DNA of 64,000 nucleotides from positions 27,631,501 through 27,695,500 of the forward strand of contig JAJNNQ010000003.1 in the NCBI GenBank assembly GCA_027886175.1, written 5' to 3'. A model generated the notes under the pieces. It was given only the letters and a program-made list of their open reading frames with translations. It did not search any database and had not been told where the DNA came from. The stretch comes from Phylloscopus collybita (lineage: Eukaryota > Chordata > Aves > Passeriformes > Phylloscopidae). Both the position numbers and the translations under genes were made by a program. Shown one piece after another: positions 12,001-24,585 of the stretch; position 1 is the stretch's first letter; each line of letters begins with the position of its first letter.

Positions 12001-13866
12001 AGGGCTGCACAAGGATCCATGGAGCTGATGAGCCAAGTGTGAATTCACTGGTGTGAGTCTGCTCTGGCTGAGATTCCAAACCTCTGCCTCCTTACCAGTG
12101 GATATTCACTCTGTAAGGATAAAGGAGAATCAGCAGCTGTTAAATAAGGTCAGGGTAACAGTGCAGGTTTTCAGTTCAGTGCCACCAATTAAAAATGTAC
12201 TCTTCAAGCTGTGCCTGGACCCCTGAGCTTTGCCAGAGCATGGCAGAGCCAGGATAACTTTAAAATTCAACATTAACCGTTCTCTCATTAGCAATTATGA
12301 CCTGATTAGGTTACAAATAATTGTGGGTCCACTTACAGTTTTGTAGCAGTACTAGTGCTGGCTAGGAAATGGAAATCCTTGTGAATAATTTCATGTCTTG
12401 AAAGCTTTTTCTACTTCAGAGTTGCATGTTCTTTACAAGCAGGCAATGAACCTTACAGAAACTTCCTAGGCAGGCAAAAGCAGGATCCTCACTTGAATTT
12501 TCCATTAGCAGAAGTTGTTTTCAAATGAAATTCTAAGTGCAACTTTAATGTTAGAAATTGCAAGTTTATTGAATCGTAAATTCAGGGAAGTTCCTGGCAT
12601 TCTTTGGTATTATTGATAGCTGTGATGTTTTTAAGTATTAGGCGTTTTTTAAGTAATTGTGTATTAAAGTTGTAACAAACCTTCATCAGCAAGAAGATTT
12701 CCCAAAAGAAGCATCTCTACACCTTAGAAGTTGCACAAAGTTCTGGCAGAGCATTATAACAAACCTTCCAATTTTAAAATATCCTCACAGCAGCCGGTGA
12801 AGTTCCTGATTCTAATTTATTGACAACCGCTTGGACACAGACAGAAAGCTGCAGAGTGATGTTGCACAGATCTTCCTGCCCCTGCTTTAGTGTTCTTCCA
12901 AATGGACAATTAAGGCTATTCCAGACACTCCAGAATTTTACTGCATTTTTTTCAAGCAGTTACTCCGAGTCCAGGGTCTCACTGAGTTCTTTTACAATCT
13001 CACAGTGATCCTTTCATTACTGATTCAGTCTTTTCCCTTCCAGTTTGTTGACTCCATTATCCTGTGCACTCAGACCTGTTCAGAGGGATTCACTGTTGCT
13101 GTAATTTCAGACATGGCCTATGTGACATTTTTTGTTCTTGCTGAAATGGCCTCACCCTCTCTCCCTAAGGCACCTCTGTCACCATCCCTGGATTTGGATG
13201 CATTCCCAAGTGAGGGTTTCCTGTAGTTCCGTGGCCAGCACAGAGACCCTGATTTTAAATTCAGACTTCATTTTCTGTATGATGAATATTTAACCAAATG
13301 TAGCTGATTTAATGAAAATTCTTGCAGTAACTTATCACCCAGCTAAAGTAAATAGAAGGAGAACTGGGATAACAGTTGAGTGTATTACAATTCAAACATA
13401 AAATGATAGCATTAGTCTGACTCTAGAGTGTGTGCAGTAAGAGACCTTATGTAGTCCTGTGTGTGCAGAGGTGACATGAAATGCCCAGTTGCCTTCAGGT
13501 GATAAGAGATATTGATGTCACACTTGGATTCCTTCCTGCAGAGCAGAACTGCCCTTGCTCTCCTTGATTGTCACTTCTCAAATGGACTGATTGTGCTTGG
13601 ATTTCAGAGGTACACAGCTCTCAGCTGGCTGTGACTGTGGCAAAACAGCCAGAAGGCAGGACCCAGAGCAGGGCTGGACTGGAGTCAGGGGTGGACGTGC
13701 TAACTTTGGTGGGCCCTGGCAAGTCAAGGCAGAGCCCTGAAGGAGGAAGCACAAGATGACAGTGTGTTTTGTTGATCACAAAATATGCAAGACAGTACAA
13801 CAGGCCTGTGCAGGTCTGTGATAGCCTTTAGTTAAGCAATGTTACTAAGAGACATGGATATGGTTG

Positions 13867-14473
13867 TGTCTTCGTTTGGAAAGAGGTATCTGACAGGGAA
13901 AGCTAGAGTTTCCCTTAGAATGGGGAATGTAAACCCCTCACCCCTGCCAAATTATAATTTTACAATTAAGGGCTTTCAGGCAAAGATTTGGGAATAGGAA
14001 TAACAATTCTTTACTAGGAATACTAACAATACAAATGTAGTAGACAACAAAACCACCCAACCAAACCAGCAAACAAACAAACAACAATCCTGGAAACCCT
14101 GACAGAGTCAGAGCTACAACCTGACACCCTGTTGGTCAGGGTGTTGGGAGCAGTCCCAAAGTGAGTCCTCCTGGAGTGGCAGAGGTGGTTCTGGTGGAGT
14201 AGAGATGATCCTGCAGAAAATGGGTCCAGTGATGGTGAGAAGGGTCCAGTCTTCCTCCAGGAATCCAGTGAAGCTAGCTGCCTTGTGTTCCTGAGTCTCA
14301 GTTTTATCCAGGTAGGAATGGTTGGCTCCCCCCACTGGGTGGAGCATCTCACAATGGGAAATAGTGTGACAAGCTTCAGGAGAACAGCTTGGGGAGAACT
14401 GCTGTTACAAGAGATAAAGAAGAACATTCACCCAGCTGCTTTCAGCAGATGAAATAGAATACACTGTAACAAC
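13867..14473 (-). mobile_element. Solo LTR, copy 2 of the three-copy family (antisense, partly deleted)
   Basis: Starts tgtcttcgtttggaaaga and follows copies 1 and 3 block by block: the gaatgtaaaccc block, the ttaagggctttcaggcaaag block, the cagagtcagagctacaacctgacaccc region (shared across copies), the ccaggtaggaatg block and the gggtggagcatctcacaatggg block. Its distal part lacks most of the roughly 130-150 bp duplicated segment found in copies 1 and 3, so it is about 600 bp long. The right edge is uncertain (about 14473-14479), and no clean target duplication is visible. Confidence 0.75.
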
Positions 14474-14477
14474 CTGT

Positions 14478-14611
14478 TGTTACAGTTCTCAAGGCTTAAG
14501 CAAGTTTTAGCTATAGGTAAAAAAGGTACAAATACTGAGCTCTGAAATCAATAAAATTGGCTTTGTACTTGCAAATCATGGAGACCCTGTCTCTTCAATT
14601 GCCAACAGCAC
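14478..14611 (+). mobile_element. Possible small LTR-like element abutting LTR copy 2
   Basis: Begins tgttacagttctcaagg and ends gccaaca, so it has TG...CA ends, and it contains an aataaaattgg polyadenylation-like block. It lies head to head with LTR copy 2, whose minus-strand start is also TGTTACAG, making a 9 bp palindrome (ctgtaacaa / ttgttacag). At about 134 bp it is short for an LTR, and it could be ordinary intron or part of a larger element. Confidence 0.3.
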
Positions 14612-17600
14612 ACAATTCACCTGTTGTCTTTGGTTCTGCAGTTACAGTTCCTTCCTGTCATGTAAGACTTCCTTATGACTTGTTCTGGGTCTGTTGTTAC
14701 ACAGTTTAGGGTGGTTTTTCAGTGGTTTTGTTTGTTTGTTTGTTTGTTGGTTTTTTTAACCTGAAGAACCTGTTGTCCCATTTCTAACAACAGTAATTTC
14801 AGCACCCATTTACCCATCAGCAAAACAGTGTTTCGCTGGGAAAATTTCAGACAGCTCAATGGTGAATAAATGTTTGAACCTCTAAACAATTACTTTAACG
14901 AGATCCATAAAACTTTAAGGGCTTGTGCAACACTCATATTGAAAATGTCTTGCCACAGCCTATTTGTTTCATGTCCCTAACATCAACCCAGAACTGCTCT
15001 GGGATGCAGACCCTCAATGCTGCCTTGTTTCTGTCCCATAAAAGCACTAGGAACATGATTAGTACTAAAAGCAAACTGCATATTGACAAAATAACGACAT
15101 TTTCTGGCAAAGTCACATATACAGCTGATAACCAATTACCTTCCTATGGTATATAACATATAATCAGTCTGTCTGCAAAATGCCAGCTCTGTAATTAAGG
15201 TCCCAGCAGTCCCCATTTCACTAACGAGACTATGCATAATATTTGGGTTGTGTCACTTCCTGACTTACCTCTATGTATAAATACAGCAGCATGGACACAC
15301 AACCATTCTTCACAGAAATTATTAAGGTAGCCAGGTATGACTCATTGCCACCTTCTAGCTGCATTAAAAACAAAACAGCATTTGCTTTTCCCTGCATTAT
15401 GTCCTAATTGCCTGCTAGAATGTAAACAAATCCCAAACTAGTCTGTATGGGGAAGGACCACCTATTTCTGCTGTGCCTTTGTGCTGCTGTAGCTGTCTCC
15501 AGCTCAGACTGCTGCAGTATCCAGACCTGCCAGAGCAGTGGGCTCTGGGCTGCATGAGATTCCCCCCATGGTTCCCTGGAGAGGTCCTCTCAATTCAGTG
15601 TGAGATTTGTGTTAGAGCAGGGATTCTTTCATCCCTGATTTGCACTGTGCACCTTCAACAGAGCAAATCGTCTTTCAAGTAAATTACCTCTCCCAAAACG
15701 TGGAAATTGTGAGAGGTGTTTAACACCTGTGTCAGCTCCATCTGCCTTTGCTGAGCACGTTAAAAGCAACCCTTGGAAGCAGTCTCAGCACTTCCTTCAG
15801 AGATCAGAGCCTTTGAAGAGGGATTTGCCAAGTGATGGGAGCCTTCAAAGAGCCAGCAAAGGACAGGTCTGCAGCCCCAGGCAGGAGCCAGGTGTGGATC
15901 TGTGTGCTTTCTTCTGTGTGCAGACCAGCCTGGGAACCCCAGTGTTTCCCAGATGGGAGCTGAGAGCTGAGCCATCAAGTCTGGATGTTTATTTAATGAA
16001 TTAGTGCCAGCACATAATGCTTCCTGTGGGATGTGGATTGATAGGGAGCGTAGTCTTTTGGTCTGACAAAGTGAGTGATGTGTGTAGGTGGGACTGTGTG
16101 AGAGGGATGAGACAGGAGCTCTCTTCAGGAGGTGTTCTCAGAGCTGAGCACAAGTTTGCCCTCCAAAGCAAACAAGCCCCAGCTACCCTGTTTTCTTCGT
16201 CTCTGGAGTCCAGTTTGCATTGATCCCATTATTTGTACCTTTATAACATCCTAAAGGCTGCCTGAACCAAGTGTTTTATTTGTTCAGACACCAGCAGCAA
16301 GGGAAGGATGTATCATCCTGCTTTGAACAGTGACAGCCTCCTTTTTCTTCATGCAACCTCCTGATGCTCAGAGAGACAAAAAATCCTCAGTTCCTGAGGA
16401 CCCTTCAGGAGTGTGGCCACACCTCTCAGTTGTCTCAGTCCTTGGAGCAGCAGGCAGTCAAGATGCCTGATTTTAAACATTTGAGTATTAGCATTTCAGC
16501 CAGGTTCCTAGAAAGCAAACTGAATAAACCCCCTATATATTAATACTTGAGAGGTAATGGCAAAGAATAGCAGGGCTTGTTTTGTATTAACACTCATAGT
16601 TTGGGTTTTTTTTAATTAAGTCTGTGTTTTGGCTAAGTATTATTAATAAACTGAAAATTATTTTTTAGTCTTCTAGCAAGTAATGTGTGTTTCAGCAGGC
16701 ATGTTAAATGGGCATTTCATTTAGTTTATGACCACAATTCCATTTGCAGACAGAACCCTCCAAAGAGTGAAAAATAAGTTTGTTGCGAATCTCTTGATAG
16801 AAATATCTAACTGGCAGAATCCTGCATGTGTCACCTACAAAGGCAGATCCTGGAGATGAGGGAAGGTGATTTAAATTCCAGGTAAGATTCAAAGATGAAT
16901 GATGAGGCCTCATGAGTGAAATGAAGTAGAATTCTATGTGTGCTGTCTTGAGGAGGGAACAAACTCGGGGACCAAAAGCTCATTCCAGCTCCCTTTGAAG
17001 TCAGGTTGTTCAAAAGCCCACTCCTTTTCAGTTTTGGAAAGGACATCAATAATGCAAGAAAAGAAGACTGACACAATTTGTGCCTCAATGTACATGAAAA
17101 CATCCCTAATCTCTGGGCTCCCTTCCCAGTGAAGCCCTCAGGAACATAATGGGTACCATTTGGAAATAAAAGAGTTTCGTGCTTTATAAATGCATTAACA
17201 GTCAAATTTCAAAAAATTAATTGAATACTTCAGTAAATAATGTCAATCAGATATCAGGTCTCAGGTTAGGAAACACAGGAGGTGTTTGGACCATTTCAGT
17301 TAGGTAGGACCTCCAAGGATCTGGTGGGTTTCATAGTTTTCCTTAATATTCTTCTTATTTGCTAAGTGGTGAATGTGTTCTGCTTGTGAATAACTCCCAA
17401 AGACACGATCTACCCAAGGCTTTGCATTTTTTCATATCTGATCATATATGTACACATTTGGGGTCATAATATTTATATTAGCTTCTTTAAAGAGATATTT
17501 AACAGAAGATTTCTGCTGACAAATCACAGTGTGGCTCAGTAACTGGCATATAAATGAAACAGTCATAGATGCCCTTTAAATTGGGAGGCAGGAAATAAAA

Positions 17601-20600
17601 GTTGTAGTGTTTATTGTGGCTGAGACTTTGGTTGATCTTTTTATTCCTCAGATTCAGTTGTTTCAAGTTGATCTAAAAAAACGTCCTCATGTTTCATTAC
17701 TCAGTAGAAAGTGCATTCATCTTGGAATATTGATCATTCTTCCCATTTAGATAGGAGCAGTTTTCTGCCCTGATAGGAGCAAGGCAATATTTTATTGAGC
17801 CTGACAAGCTGCAGCATCCCAGTGGTGGGAGGTACAGTGCCTCGCTTCTCTTGCTTTTCCTGCTCTCCTCAGCTGTAGATTTCCAAGGGCAAATCCAAGC
17901 TGGCAGTGGCCATCCTGCATCTCTGAAGCAAAGATCTTGGCATTATCCTTAATGGTTTTATTTGTTCTTTTTATAGCCTGACCTCAGGGGACTTTTCTGC
18001 CTTTTGTTAATTCGTGATCGATCAGTGTTAATTAATAGAAAAATAAAGGGGATTTAAAAAAAAAAAGAGAAAAAAAAGGAAAGAATACATCAGGATGAGT
18101 TACAGTTCAGTAAAGCTTCCTGTTACAAGAGAATAAAAGGGAAATAATACACCAGGATGAGTTACTATTCGGTAAAGCTTCCTGCTACAAGTAGTGAAAT
18201 TTTATAAGAACAAAGAGCAGATAAAATAGAAATTATTTGGTTTGTTATTTACTTTTTTAAACAGCAGTAGAGGAACCTGAAAAACATTCTAAGTGGTCGG
18301 GTCTCCTCCTGGCTATCTCACTTCTGCTGGCAGCAGTGCTGCTCCCTTCATTGGGTATCAGTTTCTGACAGCTTCACAAAGGAATATTGGTTCTGAAACA
18401 GGAGGCCACAGCCCTGCTCCCATTCTAACCCTCCTCTGGAGACCAGAAAGCCTGGAAAGAGGGATGGCCCAATCCAGAGCACCACAGTCAAATAATGTTA
18501 ACTGGGTCTATTTACATGAGGCAGTGAGAGCAAGAGAGAGATTAACAGCCAGGAAAAAATTCCTTCCTGGTGAAGAAGAACCAACATTCATCCTAATCCC
18601 ATAGGAATTTCATTATGGGACCATTATAACAGTTCATATAAATTATTTTCACTTCTATTACCTGCCAGGACTTTGTTATTTGGTAGCTTAAGGAATATCA
18701 ATATAACTTTAATAGTAGAGTTAACAGGTTCAGTTTTCATTAGCTGTGTATCACTTCAATAGTTTAGTTTCAATTTCAGTCCAACTCAGTTATTAAATAC
18801 TTAGTTTCTGAAAATGTTTTTCATCTTCGTATGCTCTGATAATTTCTCTTTAATAGTTTTTAAATAAATTTATTCTGGTAGGAGCTATTGAAAGTACCGT
18901 GAAATCTTTACAGCTAGAACATTTACAACTAGAATAGTACAAATTGGTCTAAGAAAATTGTTACATTGATATGAGTTGTTTTGAGTTTATTCATTTCAGT
19001 GATTGTACTGTGCTACTTTCCAAAAACAGTGTTCCCTTTTTAAAGTTTTAGAAATATATAACTATTCTACAACTCTGTTTTCAAATGTTTCACTCTAGTT
19101 TGTAATTAAGAACCCCAAAGTTTATGTTTATGTATGCATACACATATTTATAGATCTCATATATTCATATGTATATATGTACCACTAAAAACTGTGAAGG
19201 ACTGCACCAGGGAATTGCTTTTACCATCTCTCCATCTTACAGTAATGTAAAAGTCTTCAGGTATGGGGCAGAGTTATGAAGTCTCTTCTGAGACTTAAGT
19301 CAGGAGACCAGTCTGTGCAGGGGAGCAGCCAGATAAATTTCAGGTGAGAGTGGTTTCTGATGGAAACTGTTGTCATGCAAGATCTCATCAGGGATCTGCA
19401 GAATAAGAAGCTAAGAGGTATCTTTTATTATTATTTGGTTCCCTGTCCTTTATTTTTCTACAGTTAGTGAATAGATGTTTACCCTGAGATTTCCTAAATC
19501 CTTTCTGTTTTCACACAGCAAAGGTTCATTTGCAGAGGACTCCAGTGTCATGTGTGGTTGGAATGAAGCTGCCTTCATTAAGTGCTGGAATAATAGAGTG
19601 GCTGTTGTGATTCTGAAAGGGGCAGGGGATGCTGAGGGGATGCTGAGGTGCAGAGCACTGATCTGCTCTGCCTTGGCACCAGAGGGAGGGAGAACTTTGC
19701 CTAACAGGGAGCTCAGTGCCACAATTAACATCCTCTCTCCAGCATATGGGGCAGAGAGCTCAGACCAAACCAGGTAATAAATCTTGGAAAACTCACAGTC
19801 ATATTTGTATACTTAGCTCCTTTACACCGAGGATGACACACAAACCAGAATAAAACTAACTCACAGTAATGGGAAACTTCCCCCAGTTGCTACAGGGTGA
19901 ATTGCAATATCTGTGTTCACCTTCTTTTCTGAGATGAAAGACATTGGCTGTGTCAATCAGCCTCCAAATAAAACACACTGTAGAATTCTGCAAGATTCAG
20001 GTTTTTAACTGCAGGAAAATAAAAGATCAAAACATGTCTTACATCTGGAAGTCTGATGCTAAACACAGACTCACCTGGTTTAGGTGCTTGGTCTTCTGCA
20101 TTCATTTGAATGGACATGGAGGGGAAATGGCTGAGGAGGGAAATATAATTACTTTTGTTTGTCACTACAAAGTAAAGATGTTCTGATAAAATACAACAAG
20201 GCATTTCCTCTGAGAACATCTGTAGCTTGGCAAACTTGCTATATAAATGTAGTTCAGGCATTAGTTTGGATGAATTGGTATTGTTGGGGTATTTCTCAAG
20301 AGAAAAAAGTTGTTAAAAGATAGAACCTTCCTCACCAAATTTTTGAGTGATTTAATGCACATCCACACTCCTGTTTGTCATGTTAAATAAACCATTGTGC
20401 ATAATAAATTTCGGGACTCAAGGTATTTTAACAAAATATTCTATCCATATTTTCTTAAAAATATCAAATCTTAGGGTTGTTTCCTGAACAGTCTGTGAAA
20501 ATCTGTTTTTTTAAGTGAAAGAAAATGTCTGAATCTAATAATAAATCTAATAAATATTAAGCTGAAGAAAAAAAAAATGTGCCTGACAGTGAATAAATAG

Positions 20601-21942
20601 TTGAAAATATCAGCTTGGAAAGAAGACTGTGATTAGACACATGCTTATTTGAATACTTAGTTCTTATTAGATACATGCTTATTTGCATACTTGAGCAGGT
20701 ACACAAGAAATTCCAGTATTTCTAATGGACAGTTTCCTAGACTATCCAACTGAATAGTTCATATTGAAGAAATATTGTTTTATAAGGTACACAAACTCTC
20801 ATTTTAGATCAATGAGAATGAGTCTGCATTATCTTTTCAGTTAGTGAGATTATAAGAGCAAGGAAGTGCTTCCCAGTCCTTTGGTAGGAAATACAAACTG
20901 TTTCCAGATTCCTCCCCAGAACTCCTGTGAGGAAGCAATAACTTGCTTGAGACTTCCATAAGGAGCAGGGAAGTCTCTTTTGGTCCCTTCCCTGGGTAGT
21001 TTTCTTCTGATACTGAGCTGAGGTTCCAGAAAGAAGGAATTAATTTGCACAGTGCTCATCTCCTTTATTCTTTAGCTGTTCACACACAGTCCTTTACAAA
21101 TGCAGCTATAGAAGAATGGTTATTTAATTTTCCAAAATAACTCTCTGCACACAGAGCTGTAACATCACATCAGCATCTGTACCAGAGATACCCAAGTTCT
21201 GATACAGCTCTGGGAGCTGTGGAACAGCTTCCTCAGCAAGGAGTACAAATTACTCCATCCTGCAGCCACTGCTGCTGACACTTGGAAGAGTGGTGATGCT
21301 CCAGTCTCAAAAGCAGAAAAGCTTGTCCAGAGCAAAGCAGTCGGGCTGGTTGGGTTTTTTTCCTTCACTGCCAGCCACCAGCTGTCAGAATTCTGCAGCT
21401 TGCTCGGAGAGACTCTGTGATCACTTTTGAGCAGGGCTGTGCAGGCTGAGCTGAGAGCTACAAGATTTATGTGGAGGTTACCTGTGCAGCAGCATTCTTA
21501 CAGACAAAACACTGCTTTGGTAGATTATGATGATGCTTTGCAGTGTGTCACCTGTAAATGTAACTGTGGGAGTGGGTATCAATGCCTCCTTTTCCCATAT
21601 GCAGTGTATTTTCCTTGCATCCTGCCTTAATTACTACTTCCATACTGTATGTATTGGCACTGCAGAGACAATATTGATTTTACAGACAGGGGGGAAAGAT
21701 GTCCTGTGAAGGAGCTGCTGAAGGATAAATGTAGAACACAAAACGCAAAGAGAGTGTCAAAAAAGAAGCCCTGGTACATAATATGAATATTTTAGAGCTT
21801 TATTTAAAGTTTTCTGAAGAGGTTGTGGAGATATTGGAGACCTAGCTGCAATCTACACACCTTCATTTAGTGGTCAGGAATAACAAACCCTTTCCCAGAG
21901 ACGTTTTAATAATTTCCAGAGAAGCAATGGAAGCTTCTCAGG
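14612..21942. other. CLSTN2: CLSTN2 intron segment
   Basis: Mostly unique-looking AT-rich intron. Supported structures are a (GTTT)n stretch at 14726-14750 and a two-copy tandem duplication near 18081-18195. Several 60-125 codon open frames occur on both strands (for example 16831-17205 on the minus strand and 18293-18604 on the plus strand), but none has recognisable protein similarity or a credible splice context. Confidence 0.55.
18079..18195. repeat. Two-copy tandem duplication, about 62 bp unit
   Basis: The block caggatgagttac, then ttc, then gtaaagcttcctg and tacaag appears at 18091 and again at 18153. The copies share about 50 of 60 positions and differ by scattered substitutions, so this is a moderately old local duplication. 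Confidence 0.85.
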
Positions 21943-22138
21943 GGCTCCCTGAGATGTGCAGGCTGGGCTGTGCAGAGCTCTTTTCCTGCTGGGCTCCCTG
22001 GGATGTGCAGGCTGGGCTCTGCAGAGCTCTTTTCCTGCTGGGCTCCCTGGGATGTGCAGGCTGGGCTGGGCAGAGCTCTTTTCCTGCTGGGCTCCCTGGG
22101 ATGTGCAGGCTGGGCTCTGCAGAGCAGTTTCCCTGCTG
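21943..22138. repeat. Minisatellite A, four 49 bp units
   Basis: Units start at 21943, 21992, 22041 and 22090 with exact 49 bp spacing. Each reads ggctccct, then gatgtgcaggctgggct, then cagagc and a pyrimidine block ending cctgctg. The GC-rich array sits at one end of a repeat whose right-hand flank (22139-22337) recurs near 24920 and 25280. Because 49 is not a multiple of three, the overlapping open frames across it are artefacts of the repeat. Confidence 0.93.
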
Positions 22139-22337
22139 GAGTTCCCCAGGCTGCTGAGAGGCACCAGAGGGATGTGCAGGGTGCTCAGCAGAGGCTCGTG
22201 GGGAGCAGGGACAGTTCTCCACTGGGCAGGTGGGGAGCACAGGCTGCCCTGGGGTGTGCAGCCAAGCAGGTGCACGATCCCCTTCCAGGAGTGGCCCCAG
22301 CTGACCCAAGGGAGGTTCCAAGAAATTGCAGATTGTC
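22139..22337. repeat. Flank of GC-rich interspersed repeat, copy A
   Basis: About 200 bp from gagttccccaggctgctgag to aaattgcagatt. It is nearly identical to the combined segments 24919-24973 and 25277-25423. Together with minisatellite A it forms one copy of an unclassified GC-rich interspersed element present twice in this intron, about 2.7 kb apart in the same orientation. I do not recognise the family. A fragment of endogenous-retroviral or satellite-like origin is possible. Confidence 0.8.
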
Positions 22338-22791
22338 TCAACCTAAGGGTTGAGTAAAGCCAACGCGTGGCAAATATGTCCTAATGTGGAGCCTGTTACT
22401 GAGGTAGAATACATAATGCTACCAGGTAACAGCAATTCACATGACTGAATGGATTTGATTAGTCAGTGTTTGTGCTTCACTTTTGTTTATTGCCAAAAGC
22501 TCTTCCCCAAAATGAATGTGCTGACAGACCACTCTGTAGCACAAAGTCATTTTCAGGTGCCTGTCTGTTGATTCCCACAAAAGCAGACTTTTACCATAAA
22601 ACCACATATTCGCAGCAGAAACAGATTTTTGTTCTTTGTATTTGAAAACAGAAAGGCACCAGGTAAGCCAGGTACCCAGTGAAGCAATGCCCTCCTTCAC
22701 ACTGAGTGTCTGCATACTGAATATTACACAATTGAGACCTACACCAGGACATTTTTAGCAGTGTTTTCTTGTTCCTGGTGGTGTAGGGATA

Positions 22792-22849
<58 letters not shown>

Positions 22850-23288
22850 GATAAATGAGAAGTGTTTATAGACAATGAGAAAAAGAGCTGAAAAAGTTGA
22901 CTCTGTAACTTTTTTCCTGTACCACTTAATCAGCTTTGCAGGTAGCTCAGCTACTGAAATTTGAGGCAAAGATTTATTAGAAGAAATCAAAAGGAAGCAG
23001 CAGTTACAGCTACAGCAATGCCCCAAGGTCTCTCTTTTTCTTCCTTTAAACTAACCTGTCTTAATTTGCAGACATCTGTGGATGAGGACTAACATTAGGA
23101 AAGCAATTAGGATAATAAATGAGTTTCTAAAGTAACTCATAAAAGCTCATTCAATATCTTTAAAGATCCCATTTCTGAGACAACCACGTTATACCCCAGA
23201 GTGGGAGAGGAGAAAGGCTCTCTGCTCACCTGTGAATTGCCTTCATGCAAAACTCACCAGTCTTGGGCAGATGAGTCAAGTCCCTAAA

Positions 23289-23293
<5 letters not shown>
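22338..23293. other. CLSTN2: CLSTN2 intron segment with GATA microsatellite
   Basis: Intronic DNA between the first GC-rich repeat and the poly-T tract. Apart from the GATA repeat listed separately I see nothing in it. Confidence 0.6.
22793..22849. repeat. (GATA)n microsatellite
   Basis: About 14 perfect tetranucleotide repeats (taga/gata register). The minus-strand frame through it reads as repeated YLSI, which is an artefact. Confidence 0.97.
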
Positions 23294-23338
<45 letters not shown>

Positions 23339-23640
23339 TTACGTAAATACACAACATCTTTATTTGAAAAATTGCAATATAAGTAACTTTTCCAATTTGA
23401 TACGAAATCCACTGCCAACCAGTTCCAAATTATTATCTTTTTTAGGCTTCCTTGTTGCAGTGGCACTGAGGTTCTGATTCAAAGTATAATGAAACAGTCT
23501 TTCAGAACCTTCCTTTTAGCTCCCTGTTTGTAAGCAGTGCGACGCTTTCTCTGAATACTACAAAAGTAGGTTCAAAATACATAATAAAAATACATTTTTG
23601 TCTCAAAATATATAAAAAACTATCAAAAATATTTGAGTCA
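23294..23640 (-). pseudogene. Apparent retroposed mRNA 3' end (processed retrocopy, minus strand)
   Basis: An uninterrupted run of 38 T (23294-23331) reads as a poly-A tail on the minus strand. A canonical AATAAA (plus-strand TTTATT at 23359-23364) lies about 28 nt upstream of it in the sense direction. That is the spacing expected at a genuine mRNA 3' end, which indicates a retroposed transcript. The sense sequence upstream is AT-rich and looks like 3' UTR. I could not identify the parent gene or define the 5' boundary; 23640 is arbitrary. No clear target-site duplication was found. An alternative is a chance AATAAA beside an expanded poly-T microsatellite. Confidence 0.5.
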
Positions 23641-23989
23641 ACAGAAAAAAGGCAATGCCAAACCTTGTAAATTTTAAAGAAGCACTTTCAGAAGGATGTT
23701 TTTGGAGATAAAGAGAAAAATGTGGTATTCTTTTAAATTCAAAGCATCTTCCCATCCAGTCATCATCTATTTTCAGTGCTGTGAACCAGGGTAGGGGGGC
23801 CAGGCTTTGAAGCACAGCCACAAAGCATTTGGCTGCTATTGGGACAAGGCAGGAGGGTTGACCAGGAGACTGGCTGAGTGAATAATGCTAATGCCATTTA
23901 GATTCCCTGCATCTTTTGCCTTCTTCAGTGAGGGGATATAGAAATGCAGAGTTGTGCACTTTGAAAAGCCTGTCTGTGATCACTTCTCC

Positions 23990-24225
23990 CTTGGCATTGT
24001 AGGGCTCTGCTGTTTTTCCCTAAGGCCAAACAGGCCCAGATCCCTCAGCTTCTCCTCAGGTGGCCAGAGCTGGCCCTTCTGCTGGTTCTCCATTGAATTC
24101 ACTCCAGTTTATGGAAATACTCCTTGCCTTGAGGGCCACAAAGCAGGCCCAGTGTTTTAGCTGTGCTCTAATAAATGATGGCTAAGGGCAGGGGCGATGG
24201 ATTCAGAGCATGTTAAGATGCTACA
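23990..24225 (-). mobile_element. CR1 LINE fragment (antisense)
   Basis: The order ccaaacaggcccagatccctcagc, then ctcctca, then ttcactccagttt, then ctccttgccttgagggcc and cagcaggcccag-like text matches the conserved 3' part of avian CR1, read here as its reverse complement. It is diverged and 5'-truncated, with both ends approximate. Confidence 0.55.
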
Positions 24226-24418
24226 AAAGGCATCGAGAAGAGACTACAGTGACATGCTCTGTGTTTAAAATTTGGATTAAGATGCTTTCTTCAAACAAGT
24301 GGTTCAGTCAGACCACTTTTGTCAACTGATTGAGTGGTTCAGACCACTCAGGCAGAAGGATTTTTGTCTCATAGCTGCAGTAAGTGGTGCTATTTGCAGT
24401 GAGCAGAGCATTTGCTTT

Positions 24419-24441
24419 GCTTTCCTTTCCTTTCCTTTCCT
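24419..24441. repeat. (TTTCC)n microsatellite
   Basis: About four to five pentanucleotide repeats. Confidence 0.9.
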
Positions 24442-24585
24442 TCTTCCTGCCTGTGTTGAGGATGTTTGAGTGTGTTCTGAGAGCACTTCCTCAGCAAAGT
24501 CCCAGGAAACAGAAGATGGAAGACACACAGGCCTTTCAGAGCTCTGAGGGGACACTCTCAGGTGTGCTCTGAGCAGCACCGAGGG

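Larger units (their letters stand above)
5598..13866. other. CLSTN2: CLSTN2 intron segment with simple repeats only
   Basis: AT-rich intron. The only structures I can support are an A20 run (8310-8329), an AT dinucleotide microsatellite (8647-8686) and a T-rich tract with C interruptions (9057-9087). No exon-like conserved coding sequence or RNA gene was recognised. Open frames are short and lack splice or family support. Confidence 0.6.

Noticed and set aside
21874..22357. Overlapping 127-155 codon frames on both strands, and similar ones at 24562-25012
   Set aside because: They run across the 49 and 50 bp minisatellites, where the unit length shifts frame each copy. There is no recognisable domain.
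22591..23026. Frames with repeated YLSI
   Set aside because: Translation of the GATA microsatellite.
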